A stretch of DNA of 20,726 nt from WRIS01 sp964345475 (lineage in GTDB: Bacteria; Actinomycetota; Coriobacteriia; Coriobacteriales; Eggerthellaceae): the NCBI GenBank assembly GCA_964345475.1, contig CAYFQW010000018.1, forward strand, positions 1-20,726, in the 5' to 3' direction. The translations under genes were made by a program, and so were the position numbers. Positions within the stretch are counted from its first letter, which is position 1. Each line of letters opens with the position of its first letter. Below the pieces are notes generated by a model. It worked only from the letters and a program-made list of their open reading frames with translations. It was not told where the DNA came from and ran no database searches. Shown here in pieces: positions 6,501 to 14,956 of this stretch.

Positions 6501-8549
6501 TTACACGAGCCGAAAGTCAAGCCTTCCTAAACGGGGGTTGGCCGCCTCAATCATAATACTAAGTCTTTGACCCAATCGGTACACCTTCCCGCTTTCTTCA
6601 CCTTCAAGAATGTAGCGACTGGGGTCGAAAGAAAAATATTCACCACCCAGATTTCTGATGCTAACAAGGCCTTCGGCTGTATTACCTAGACGGACAAAAA
6701 AACCGTAGTTAAAAACTCCTGAGATATAACCATCGAATATCGAGCCGATTTCATGGCTCAGCAGCTCTATAAGCTTATACTCCTGCGATTCCCGGGCAGC
6801 CGCCTCAGCAACGCGCTCCATTTTCGACGAGTGATCGGCTATTTCGGGAAGCCGGGCAGTCTGGGCCTTGAGTTTTTTTGTGTGAGCTCGCAGGTGTGCG
6901 TGAAGTATACGGTGCACGACAAGGTCGGGGTATCGTCGTATAGGACTCGTAAAATGAGTGTAGGTTTCAAGGGCCAGTCCAAAATGACGTTCCAATGCCT
7001 CCGAATAGCAGGCCCTTTTCATAGAGCGGAGGAGAAGGTTCGATATTAGCTCATGCTCTGGTCGCCCCTTGCTTACATCCAAAATCTCTTGCAAAGCATG
7101 GGGGTCTCCTGCCAGGAATTCATCTTTTGATATATCCGAGAAGTAATTGAATTCATATAGTATGGGTAAGAGACTGGTTAAACTCTCGATCGAAGGGGCC
7201 TCGTGAACCCTATAAAGACTTGGAAGCCCGTGTTCAGCAAGATGTGTAGCCACTGCTGTGTTTGCGAGGATCATCGCCTCTTCAACAATAGCTGTTGCCT
7301 CTGTCCTATATCGCATCACAACTTCAAGAGGAGCTCCTTCGTCATCAAGCCGCACTTTGGCTTCTTTCGTATCAAAGTCCATTCCTCCCGCTTTTTCTCG
7401 CTTCATAGCAAGTTTCTGGGCTGTCTCGCTGAGAGCAAGAAGGCTTTCCGCACAATTGAGGCACTCACGCCAAGCCTTATCGTCCTGAGGGTGAAAGTTC
7501 TTTTTTCGAGAAGCTTCATCAGGATAGCCTACCCAGGGAATAAAAGCCTTTTGCTGCTCAAGAGCTGCCTGCACTTCGTCGTAATTGAATCGATGCGAAG
7601 ATCTTATAAGAGACCCATACATATCGACCCACTCTAGATCGGCTCTTTCATTAAGATACATATCTATCGTAAGTGCCGCGCGAGACTCATGGGGCTTCAA
7701 CGAACACAGATCGTTCGAGAGCCTCTCGGGAAGCATGGGTATGACACGATCGACCAGATACACACTTGTAGCCCTAGAACTGGCTTCCCTATCTATCGGT
7801 GAGCCCCACTCGACATACCGCGAAACGTCAGCTATATGGACCCCCAAACGAAAACCATCCTTCAGTTTCTCAAAGGAAAGTGCGTCATCGAAGTCGCGTG
7901 CATCCTCGGGATCGATAGTAAAAATCAATCTGTCCCTGATATCTCGATAGCCTTCATCGAGCGCCCCCTCTGTATCGAGCTTAAGCTGAGAGGCTTGGTC
8001 GAGGGCTTCCTCTGAAAACTCCGTCTCAAGCTTATGGCGCGCAATTATAATCTCAATCGGTAGGTCTTCGGAGTCATATTTTGCTATTATTTCTTCAATT
8101 ACCCCCATAGCTGCCTTACGTTTGTTGGGGTATTCAGAAATTCTTACCCTCACCGTAGCGCCTTCGGGAATATCTAAGTTCTCTGATCTCATCGTGAAGA
8201 TATCGAAGGGTATACGCTTATCGTAGGGAACCACAATGCCAAAAGGCTCAGCAATCTCATAGCGCCCGATAAGCGTATCATGCGCCCGCTCAGTCACATG
8301 AACAACGCGGCCGTAAGGTTTTCTATTCTTCGAGGAAGAACTGCTCGTATCTCCCTTGTCTTTCCTCTGCCTGGGAAGAGGTGCAAGCTCGACAACATCT
8401 CCATCAAACGCATAGTTGATGTGGCTCCGAGGAACGAAATACTCCCCTTCCGCCGTGTCAACAAAGCCATAGCCCGCGCTGCTAACACGTAACACACCGC
8501 GAATCAACCCTCGTTGCGGCTTTCGCGTCTTTGACCGTGAACGTGCCAT
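6501..8549 (-). CDS. rnr: ribonuclease R (RNB-family 3'-5' exoribonuclease)
   Basis: Processive exoribonuclease that degrades structured RNA, acting in mRNA turnover and rRNA quality control. The 682 residues contain an N-terminal cold-shock OB domain (GYGFVDTAEGEYFVPRSHI), a second OB region, the RNB catalytic domain with DPEDARDFDDALS (clustered metal-binding aspartates) and RRYPDLVVHRIL, and a C-terminal S1 domain (GYISGVFNYGFFVRLG). The N-terminal helix-turn-helix of enterobacterial RNase R is absent, as in many Gram-positives. ATG 8549 starts 11 bases after the S41 gene stop, so it is likely the last gene of the ftsEX transcript. smpB, a frequent partner, is not next to it. Confidence 0.93.
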   Translation of the reverse strand: MARSRSKTRKPQRGLIRGVLRVSSAGYGFVDTAEGEYFVPRSHINYAFDGDVVELAPLPRQRKDKGDTSSSSSKNRKPYGRVVHVTERAHDTLIGRYEIAEPFGIVVPYDKRIPFDIFTMRSENLDIPEGATVRVRISEYPNKRKAAMGVIEEIIAKYDSEDLPIEIIIARHKLETEFSEEALDQASQLKLDTEGALDEGYRDIRDRLIFTIDPEDARDFDDALSFEKLKDGFRLGVHIADVSRYVEWGSPIDREASSRATSVYLVDRVIPMLPERLSNDLCSLKPHESRAALTIDMYLNERADLEWVDMYGSLIRSSHRFNYDEVQAALEQQKAFIPWVGYPDEASRKKNFHPQDDKAWRECLNCAESLLALSETAQKLAMKREKAGGMDFDTKEAKVRLDDEGAPLEVVMRYRTEATAIVEEAMILANTAVATHLAEHGLPSLYRVHEAPSIESLTSLLPILYEFNYFSDISKDEFLAGDPHALQEILDVSKGRPEHELISNLLLRSMKRACYSEALERHFGLALETYTHFTSPIRRYPDLVVHRILHAHLRAHTKKLKAQTARLPEIADHSSKMERVAEAAARESQEYKLIELLSHEIGSIFDGYISGVFNYGFFVRLGNTAEGLVSIRNLGGEYFSFDPSRYILEGEESGKVYRLGQRLSIMIEAANPRLGRLDFRLV

Positions 8550-8560
8550 ACGGACCTACT

Positions 8561-9829
8561 CTATGGGCTTTCAATAAGATAGCGCGCCGTATCCAATGCG
8601 AGTTCCTTTTGATTGTCAGGGCCAGTATCAGACTTGCTTACCGCGATATCAGGAACAACCCCCAATCCGTCAATGTCTTTTCCGAGGGGGCTTTTATAGA
8701 ATGCGACAGTGAAGCGAAGGGCTCCACCGAAGCTTAAAGGACGCACTATCTGTACCGAGCCTTTCCCCAGGCTCGTCATACCAACCAGGGTCGCTCGCTC
8801 GTTATCTTTGAGGGCTGCTGCAAGTATTTCAGAAGCTGCACCCGTATTCTCATTAATCAAAACAACCAAGGGCTTGTCGCTCAGAGTGGTTCCCGTAGCG
8901 CTTTTTGTGCTATCGCGGCCGTCGACCGTTTGTATGTTTACGATAGTCCCGCTTTTCACAAAGGCAGACGCGATCTCTACAGCCTGTGTCAAATAGCCGC
9001 CGGGGTTATCGCGGATATCCAAAACAAAGGCCTGGGCGCCTTTTGCACTTAAATCATTTATCTCATTTTTGACGTAGGTGGCAGTTTCTTGGGCCATTTG
9101 TTTGACTGAAATATACCCGATGCCGTCAATGAGCTCCGATGTCACATTTACCGACGTATATTTAGAACACTCGAGAGCAGTGGTGAACTCTTCTCCTGAG
9201 GTATCGTCAAGATTGGCACCATGGCGCCAGGTAACAATAACGGTATCACCTGAATTCCTGGAAGTAGCATTAACCGTTTCAGTCAAAGACCAATCTTGAG
9301 AACGATCGCCGTCGATAGCTATGACAAAATCGCCAACTTCTACTCCCGCAATCTCGGCAGCAGAGCCTGGAAACACGTCTACGGCATAAGCCTTTCCCTT
9401 ATACTCCGAGAACAATACACCTACGCCTGCATACCTTCCCGCGCTTTCTGAAACGTACTCGCGGTACCTCTCGGGATCGTAATACCTCAGATATTCGTCG
9501 TTTGTTGCCCCAGTAAATGCTTCCATAACTGCGGTAGTGCTTGAGTCTATATCGTAGGAATCGAGGCTCTCCCTCGCAATCATTTCTTCAACCTCGGCCA
9601 GACGTGCTGAGACTTCACTGCGTGAATCTCCTGACAAAGCATTTGATCCTTCATCGGTTTCATTCAAGCTGTTTGCAAACCCTAAATGCTCCATAAGAGA
9701 TTGATCGCCCCGGACAAAAAACCCTAAGACGAAAGCTAGGCACACGCAAATACAGGCAAACATAATGCCTATAATTCGCGTGTTGCGTGCACTCATATTA
9801 CGCAGCTTATCGAGGTCTCTTACGACCAT
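8561..9829 (-). CDS. S41 family C-terminal processing peptidase homologue, nucleophile Ser replaced
   Basis: Membrane-anchored, extracytoplasmic protein of 422 residues. One transmembrane segment lies at about 19-38, followed by a helical region, a PDZ domain (from GVGVLF through GSAAEIAGVEVGDFVIAIDG) and the S41 core (DIRDNPGGYLTQAVEIAS; LVVLINENTG). In CtpB and Tsp the catalytic Ser lies in SASASE, two residues before the last Ser. Here the segment reads NTGAASE, placing Ala331 at the nucleophile position. The general-base Lys356 (GKGSVQ) and Gln360 remain. It may be a pseudoprotease or use another residue. It lies 31 bases after ftsX; B. subtilis also has ctpB beside ftsEX. The start is the first ATG, with AAAGGA 11 bases upstream. 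Confidence 0.88.
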   Translation of the reverse strand: MVVRDLDKLRNMSARNTRIIGIMFACICVCLAFVLGFFVRGDQSLMEHLGFANSLNETDEGSNALSGDSRSEVSARLAEVEEMIARESLDSYDIDSSTTAVMEAFTGATNDEYLRYYDPERYREYVSESAGRYAGVGVLFSEYKGKAYAVDVFPGSAAEIAGVEVGDFVIAIDGDRSQDWSLTETVNATSRNSGDTVIVTWRHGANLDDTSGEEFTTALECSKYTSVNVTSELIDGIGYISVKQMAQETATYVKNEINDLSAKGAQAFVLDIRDNPGGYLTQAVEIASAFVKSGTIVNIQTVDGRDSTKSATGTTLSDKPLVVLINENTGAASEILAAALKDNERATLVGMTSLGKGSVQIVRPLSFGGALRFTVAFYKSPLGKDIDGLGVVPDIAVSKSDTGPDNQKELALDTARYLIESP

Positions 9830-9860
9830 AGCTCCTGAATTCCTTTGAAAAGCTCGTTTT

Positions 9861-10775
9861 CTACACCTTCAAATAACGACGCATTGCAAGCATAGAGCCA
9901 ACAAGCCCTAGAAGCAAGCCAGCAACCATCAAGGCGAGGTATATAAAGAGATACGTACCGAGATCGACGCTGATGGGAAACCATGGAAGCGCAGTTATCA
10001 CCTTAGGCAAAGCAAATCGACGAATAAGTTCGATAGATCCTATGCTTAAGAGCGATCCAATGATTGCATGAAGAGCGCCTTCCATTAAAAAGGGTCCACG
10101 AATAAAACCGTTCGATGCACCAACGAGCCGCATAATAGCGATTTCTTTACGACGGGCAAGGATGGCCAGCCTTATTGTGTTGTTAATAAAGACCATGGCA
10201 ATAAATATCAGCAGGATTATGAGGGCGATGCCTATGTATCGAATGTAGCTAGTAAGGGCAAAAAGCCTTTCAACCGTTGTTTCTCCGTATTTCAAAGACT
10301 TACTTGGATCGTCAGGGCTGTCGCAGATAGTTAGAAAGATTTGGTTCTCTCTTATCGATTCTGCAACTGACTCAACAAGCTGCGGGTCTTCCAAATCGAC
10401 ATCGATAGATGCAGGGAGGGGGTTTTGGCCGTCGAGCTGATCTACGATCTCGGGGTTGCTTGTCATGGAGTTCCGGAATTTTTCGAGCGCTTCGTCTTTT
10501 GTGGTGAATTCTACCGTCGAAACACCTTCAATCCCCTGAATATATGACTGCAGGCTTTGAATGTCAGCCTCGCTCGCATTGTCGTCTATCCACACCGATA
10601 TAGAAACCTGGCTCTCAACCGACTCTACAACATTGTTGACGATAAGCCCTCCAATAAGAAAAATGCCGATAATAAATAGGGAGAGAAATATCGTTACTAT
10701 CGAACCCAAGGTGGTGGAAATGTTGCGGGTAAACCCATTGAGGGACTCTTTGAAAAAATAAAATAGACTAGACAT
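9861..10775 (-). CDS. ftsX: cell division protein FtsX
   Basis: Permease-like membrane partner of FtsE. The pair transmits the cytoplasmic ATPase cycle to extracellular peptidoglycan hydrolases at the septum or lateral wall. From ATG 10775 the 304 residues contain a first transmembrane helix (IVTIFLSLFIIGIFLIGGLI), a large extracytoplasmic domain, and three further helices near IGIALIILLIFIAMVFI, the ALHAIIGSLLSIGSI region and the C-terminal YLFIYLALMVAGLLLGLVG. The cytoplasmic loop NNTIRLAILARRKEIAIMRLVGAS is the FtsX hallmark. ATG 10775 overlaps ftsE by eight bases with GAGGGG upstream; an in-frame earlier start would overlap ftsE by 59 bases and add a hydrophilic lead. Hydrolase partners are not visible here. 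Confidence 0.92.
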   Translation of the reverse strand: MSSLFYFFKESLNGFTRNISTTLGSIVTIFLSLFIIGIFLIGGLIVNNVVESVESQVSISVWIDDNASEADIQSLQSYIQGIEGVSTVEFTTKDEALEKFRNSMTSNPEIVDQLDGQNPLPASIDVDLEDPQLVESVAESIRENQIFLTICDSPDDPSKSLKYGETTVERLFALTSYIRYIGIALIILLIFIAMVFINNTIRLAILARRKEIAIMRLVGASNGFIRGPFLMEGALHAIIGSLLSIGSIELIRRFALPKVITALPWFPISVDLGTYLFIYLALMVAGLLLGLVGSMLAMRRYLKV

Positions 10776-11640
10776 CGAAGCCGTACACCCCTCTATCTTG
10801 GTCGCGTGTGAGGTGACCGCGCTCAAGGGCGATTACGCGACGACGCATGTTGTCGACCATTTCGCGGTCGTGAGTGGCAACAAGCACCGTTGTGCCCGTG
10901 CGGTTAATACGCTCCAAAAGATCCATGATTCCTCGTGAAGTTTGGGGATCGAGGTTTCCCGTAGGCTCATCACAAACCAAAAGCGGCGGGCGATTCACTA
11001 TAGCGCGGGCGATGCTTACTCGCTGTTGCTCGCCTCCAGAAAGTTGATCGGGGCGTTTGTTGAGTTTATCCTGCAAGCCTACCAGACGCAAAACTTCCGG
11101 AACTTGAGTCTTTATAACATGACGGCTCTTGCCAATAACCTCGAGGGCAAAGGCTACGTTCTCGAAAACCGTCTTGTTGGGAAGAAGCTTGAAATCTTGG
11201 AAAACGCACCCGATGTTACGCCTCAGATAAGGCACACGCCAATTCTTCATCGTGGTCAGATCTTCGTCGGCAACGTAGATACGACCTTTGTCCGGCTTTA
11301 TTTCGCGTGTAAGCATCCGTATAAAGGTCGATTTTCCTGAGCCGGAATGACCTACAAGAAACACGAATTCACCAGCAAAAATTTGCAGGGAGATATCGTT
11401 GAGGGCAGGCGTATCTGGCTGTGCTTTATAAATTTTAGTCACACTGTCGAAGGTGATAACTGGTGTTCCGATAATTTGAGAGCTATCGTTAATATCAAGT
11501 GCTGGTAAAGATTCCGATAGCTGCTGCGATACATCACTTCCCCTCAGGGCTGATGTTTGATTGATCCGGGGCCTTTGATGCCGCCCTCTTGATTGAGGCA
11601 CATCCCCCTGGTTGATGGTGTTTGTCACAGATTGCTCCAT
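10768..11640 (-). CDS. ftsE: cell division ATP-binding protein FtsE with N-terminal extension
   Basis: ABC-type ATPase that works with FtsX in cell-wall hydrolase activation. Walker A is GHSGSGKST (97-105), the signature LSGGEQQR, Walker B LLVCDEPTGNLDP, and the switch His lies in ATHD. The family is usually about 225 residues and begins at the strand seen here as VITFDSVTKIY (61-71). This protein has about 60 extra N-terminal residues rich in Ser, Gln, Asn and Arg and probably disordered. I found no in-frame ATG or GTG with a good ribosome site nearer the ABC domain, so the extension is probably translated, but the ATG at 11640 also lacks a strong Shine-Dalgarno. It overlaps ftsX. Confidence 0.9.
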   Translation of the reverse strand: MEQSVTNTINQGDVPQSRGRHQRPRINQTSALRGSDVSQQLSESLPALDINDSSQIIGTPVITFDSVTKIYKAQPDTPALNDISLQIFAGEFVFLVGHSGSGKSTFIRMLTREIKPDKGRIYVADEDLTTMKNWRVPYLRRNIGCVFQDFKLLPNKTVFENVAFALEVIGKSRHVIKTQVPEVLRLVGLQDKLNKRPDQLSGGEQQRVSIARAIVNRPPLLVCDEPTGNLDPQTSRGIMDLLERINRTGTTVLVATHDREMVDNMRRRVIALERGHLTRDQDRGVYGFDV

Positions 11641-11717
11641 TCAGAATATTTTTACTGAGACGGCGAATATTTTATCAGATAGCAAACTTAGGCATTGCCT
11701 TCTTCACATCTTTAACA

Positions 11718-11933
11718 ATGCGAAAATATGTTTGGCAAACGCAGATAATTCCAGACAAAAGGCAAGATTTCTCTTGGATAAATGCCTCTGCCACGATGCG
11801 GAAATAACGATATCCTCGTTACGGCGATGCGTGCCGGCATGTGCGGCAGCGACAGGCGCGCATATATTAAGGACGGTCCCTATGGCAACATCGGCGACAG
11901 TTGTCAGTTTGGATACTTTCGTTCAGCCCGGTG
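11718..11933 (+). pseudogene. decayed remnant of a zinc-dependent (MDR) dehydrogenase
   Basis: On the plus strand, opposite to all neighbours, two adjacent frames together read like the N-terminus of a GroES-like zinc dehydrogenase. First comes MRKYVWQTQ from ATG 11718. About one base out of frame at 11782 follows MPLPRCGNNDILVTAMRAG, then MCGSDRRAYIKDGPYGN. The pattern NDILV...AGMCGSD, with its zinc Cys, is typical of polyol and threonine-type dehydrogenases. The next family motif, GHE, appears as GYF, and similarity stops where the convergent transketolase gene ends. About 70 codons remain of the roughly 340 expected. No ribosome site is seen. It fills most of the 292-base gap between the transketolase and ftsE genes; the call rests on motif recognition alone. 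Confidence 0.6.
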
Positions 11934-12893
11934 CTACTTCCGCTTCATCACATTCTTTACCGCATCTACGATACTTGGAGCATCAAGGCCAAATTCATGT
12001 AAGAGCCTTTCAAACTCTTCTGATTTACCGAACGTATCCTGCATTGCTACAAATTCACAAGGCGTCGGCAACTCTTGGGCAAGCACTTCTGAAACGGTAG
12101 AACACAGACCGCCGTATATGGAATGCTCTTCTGCCGCTACAACACAACCGGTTTTTTTGACAGATGCAAGAAGGGTCTCCCTATCGAAAGGCTTTATTGA
12201 AAACGCATCAATAACCTCGATTGAGATACCTTCTTTTTCAAGAACGTCAGCCGCCGCAAGAGCCTCCCTGAGCTCAACACCGCAGGCAATGACCGTAGCA
12301 TCCTCACCTTCTCGAACGACATAGGATTTCCCGAGCTCAAACTCTGAATCCTTTGCATACACCAAGGGAAGGGCAGCCCGTCCCAGACGCACATACAGAG
12401 GGCCTTCCGTCTCAGCTGCAATACGTATTGCAGCGCAGGCTGAAGAGTGATCAGCCGGCACAAGCACGCGCATATTGGGAAGCCCTCTCATGAGGGAGAT
12501 ATCCTCAAGCATCTGATGACTTCCGCCGTCAGGACCAACTGAAATACCCGCATGGGTAGGTGCGATTTTCACATTAAGATTGGAATAGGCTACGGAATTT
12601 CTAATTTGGTCATACACCCGTCCCGTACCAAATACAGCGAATGATCCTGTAAACACAGTATTGCCAGTCAATGCTAGCCCAGAAGCCACACCGATCATAT
12701 TTTGTTCGGCTATTCCTACATTGAACAAGCATTGGGCATTCGCAAGCTTGCCAAGAGTTGTTGACCCCGCAAGGTCGGCATCGACTGCGACAATAGGTGC
12801 ACCCTCTTCGATAAGCTCCATCAAAGTTTCTCCGAGGGCAGCACGAGTAGCTAATTTGACTTCTGCCACCTCGGGGCCTACTAGTTTAATCAT
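11934..12893 (-). CDS. transketolase, C-terminal subunit
   Basis: Second half of a split transketolase (319 residues) with the pyrimidine-binding and C-terminal domains. The two-carbon transfer between sugar phosphates needs both subunits. Visible are FNVGIAEQNMIGVASGLAL with the catalytic Glu that activates thiamine diphosphate, THAGISVGPDGGSHQ, and MRVLVPADHSSACAAI. The C-terminal domain begins near YVVREGEDATVIACGVEL. The ATG overlaps the stop of the N-terminal subunit by eight bases, with GGAGGG five bases upstream, so the two are translationally coupled. Split transketolases occur in archaea, Thermotoga and many gut anaerobes. Alternative assignments such as DXS are unlikely given the two-gene format and motifs. 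Confidence 0.9.
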   Translation of the reverse strand: MIKLVGPEVAEVKLATRAALGETLMELIEEGAPIVAVDADLAGSTTLGKLANAQCLFNVGIAEQNMIGVASGLALTGNTVFTGSFAVFGTGRVYDQIRNSVAYSNLNVKIAPTHAGISVGPDGGSHQMLEDISLMRGLPNMRVLVPADHSSACAAIRIAAETEGPLYVRLGRAALPLVYAKDSEFELGKSYVVREGEDATVIACGVELREALAAADVLEKEGISIEVIDAFSIKPFDRETLLASVKKTGCVVAAEEHSIYGGLCSTVSEVLAQELPTPCEFVAMQDTFGKSEEFERLLHEFGLDAPSIVDAVKNVMKRK

Positions 12894-13722
12894 GGAGACC
12901 CTCCTCCTGAGAAAGCTCGGCGAGAGCTGCTTTCAGCTGTTCGGGATTGGGGGCCTTTCCGTGCCAAGAAACTTGGTTTTCCATGAATGAGACGCCCTTC
13001 CCTTTAACCGTCCTAGCTAAAACAGCAAACGGTTTGCTGCTATCGCTTGCCTTGAGCCTTTTAAAAAGTTCAATCATGCGAGGGATATCATGCCCGTCGA
13101 CTTCTTCAACTGCCCAGCCAAAAGCAGCAAACTTGCTCGACAAGGTACCCCCGCAGCACACTTCATTGCATGGCCCGTCAATCTGCAAACCATTTACATC
13201 GACAATGGCTATGAGTTTGCCTAGCTTCTGGTGAGATGCAAAATTGGCAGCTTCCCAGACTTGCCCTTCCTCACACTCTCCATCGCCGAGGAGCGCAAAC
13301 ACACTGTTGTCTCTACCTTGCAACTTTAGACCCGCAGCGATTCCGCAGGCTATAGAAAGACCTTGGCCCAAAGAGCCCGTGGATACTTCTACCCCTTCTA
13401 ACAGGTTCGAGTCGGGATGACCTTGTAAACGGCTCCCCCACTTGCGCAAACTCATAAGTTCTGATGTATCAAAGTAGCCTGCATGGGCAAGACTGGCATA
13501 CAAGGCTGGAGCTGCATGGCCTTTTGAGAGGATGAAATAATCACGATTGGGATCATCAGGATTGCTTGCGTCGTAGGTAAGCACTCCACCAAAATAAAGG
13601 ACAGTGAGAATATCGATACTCGACAAAGATCCTCCAGGGTGCCCACTCCCTGCTTCCGCTATCATGCGAAGGATATCTTTTCGAAGCTCATTCGCCTGAC
13701 GGGCCACGCCAGCTACGTCCAT
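12886..13722 (-). CDS. transketolase, N-terminal subunit
   Basis: First half of a split transketolase, carrying the thiamine-diphosphate pyrophosphate-binding domain. Motifs are SGHPGGSLSSIDILTVLYF, FILSKGHAAPALYASL, TGSLGQGLSIACGIAAGLKL and the cofactor motif GDGECEEGQVWEAANFA ending near IVDVNGLQIDG. The start is ATG 13722 (MDVAGVARQANELRKDILRM), because GGAAAGG lies eight bases upstream; ATG 13731 sits directly against that site and fits less well. It overlaps the C-terminal subunit by eight bases. A gap of 103 bases separates it from prfB. Probably pentose-phosphate or pentose-sugar metabolism; a role in precursor supply is inference. Confidence 0.9.
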   Translation of the reverse strand: MDVAGVARQANELRKDILRMIAEAGSGHPGGSLSSIDILTVLYFGGVLTYDASNPDDPNRDYFILSKGHAAPALYASLAHAGYFDTSELMSLRKWGSRLQGHPDSNLLEGVEVSTGSLGQGLSIACGIAAGLKLQGRDNSVFALLGDGECEEGQVWEAANFASHQKLGKLIAIVDVNGLQIDGPCNEVCCGGTLSSKFAAFGWAVEEVDGHDIPRMIELFKRLKASDSSKPFAVLARTVKGKGVSFMENQVSWHGKAPNPEQLKAALAELSQEEGLHD

Positions 13723-13825
13723 GCCTTTCATCCTTTCCACAAAAATCAATTTCGCAAAGCTTTGAATGCCCTATCTGAAATGCACACCATACCAAAACTC
13801 AAGCTTTCTTTTTGAAAATACTTTG

Positions 13826-14923
13826 TTATAGCGAAGAAACACGCCATCGGTGGTACCCAATAACAAAGGTATCAAGATCGCCATCGAGCACAGCGTCGAC
13901 ATTTCCTACTTCGATACTGCTTCTTAAATCCTTCACCATTTGATAGGGGTATAGAACATAGTTTCTTATCTGACTGCCGAAAGAGATATCGCTGCGCTCG
14001 CCCCGCAGCTCGGCCAGCTCAGCTTCTCTTTTTTGTTCTTCCAATTCAAACAGTTTTGATTTCAATACCTTGAAGGCAGCTTCTTTATTCTGAAGCTGGG
14101 ATTTCTCATTTTGGCACGTGACCACTATTCCTGTTGGGATATGTGTAAGACGCACAGCCGAATCGGTGGTATTGACGCTTTGGCCACCTGGCCCGCTCGA
14201 TCGGTACACATCGACCCGCACATCGTTAGGGCTCATTTCGATTTCGATATCATCAGGTAAAACAGGCGATACCTCTACCCCGGCGAAGGTGGTATGACGA
14301 CGCTTTTTATCATCTGTCGGAGAAATACGGACAAGCCGATGCACACCCGACTCGCTGCGAAGCATGCCGTAGGCGTTGCGTCCCTCAATTTGAAGTGTTG
14401 CTTTGTCAAGACCTATGCCAGCTCCAGGCACTAAATCGAGTATTTTCACCTTCCAGTCTTTTTTTTCGGCATAGCGCATATACATTCTGTAGAGCATTTC
14501 AGTCCAGTCTTGAGCTTCAAGGCCGCCACTTCCAGGATGAACCGTGAGAATAGCATCCCTCTCATCAAAGCGCCCTGAAAACCATGAGGAGACCTCCAGA
14601 TGATCGAGGAGCAACGAAAGCTCGCGCATTAACTCATACGCCTCTTCCTCAAATGCCTCGTCCTCTTCAGCAAGATCTAGTGCGGCATGAGTATCATCGA
14701 GAAGGGTTACTGCCTGTTCGTACTCTTCAAGCGTATCGCGAATAAGGCTCGCCTGTTTTGAAATCTCTTGAGCGCTGGAATGGTTATCCCAAAAGCCAGG
14801 TGATGCTATCTTGACATTGAGCTGAGCAAGTTCTTCTTGTCTTGCCTCAATCCGCAAATAGGAATGAGCCTCCTCAACCCTGCGTTCAATTTCCCGTATA
14901 TCCAAGGATCCGTATTCATGCAT
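13826..14923 (-). CDS. prfB: peptide chain release factor 2
   Basis: Class I release factor that ends translation at UGA and UAA. The 365 residues show the peptidyl-transfer motif GPGGQSVNTTDSAVRLTHIPTG (GGQ at 246-248) and the RF2-type context GVHRLVRIS before the codon-recognition tripeptide. That tripeptide is SPT (201-203) where RF2 normally has SPF. No programmed frameshift is present: the frame stays open through the region equivalent to the E. coli shift site (SYLRIEARQEEL). An RF1 assignment is unlikely, since RF1 has PxT within a different local sequence. ATG 14923 lies 33 bases after secA with only a weak ribosome site, so coupling to secA is plausible. Confidence 0.93.
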   Translation of the reverse strand: MHEYGSLDIREIERRVEEAHSYLRIEARQEELAQLNVKIASPGFWDNHSSAQEISKQASLIRDTLEEYEQAVTLLDDTHAALDLAEEDEAFEEEAYELMRELSLLLDHLEVSSWFSGRFDERDAILTVHPGSGGLEAQDWTEMLYRMYMRYAEKKDWKVKILDLVPGAGIGLDKATLQIEGRNAYGMLRSESGVHRLVRISPTDDKKRRHTTFAGVEVSPVLPDDIEIEMSPNDVRVDVYRSSGPGGQSVNTTDSAVRLTHIPTGIVVTCQNEKSQLQNKEAAFKVLKSKLFELEEQKREAELAELRGERSDISFGSQIRNYVLYPYQMVKDLRSSIEVGNVDAVLDGDLDTFVIGYHRWRVSSL

Positions 14924-14956
14924 TGAGCTTATTCGCTTTCTCGGAATAGGGCCACC

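Noticed and set aside
11934..12324. Continuation of plus-strand open frames beyond 11933
   Set aside because: From 11934 on these lie antisense to the transketolase C-terminal subunit, which has strong motifs; similarity to dehydrogenases ends before it.
13755..13764. Perfect 10-bp palindrome CAAAGCTTTG upstream of the transketolase genes
   Set aside because: Short, single, without repeats or recognisable regulator; likely chance.
13723..13825. Intrinsic terminator after prfB
   Set aside because: Only A/T-rich runs without a stable GC hairpin followed by T residues were seen.
14800..14923. Programmed +1 frameshift in prfB
   Set aside because: The frame is continuous across the region equivalent to the E. 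coli shift site; no in-frame TGA is present.
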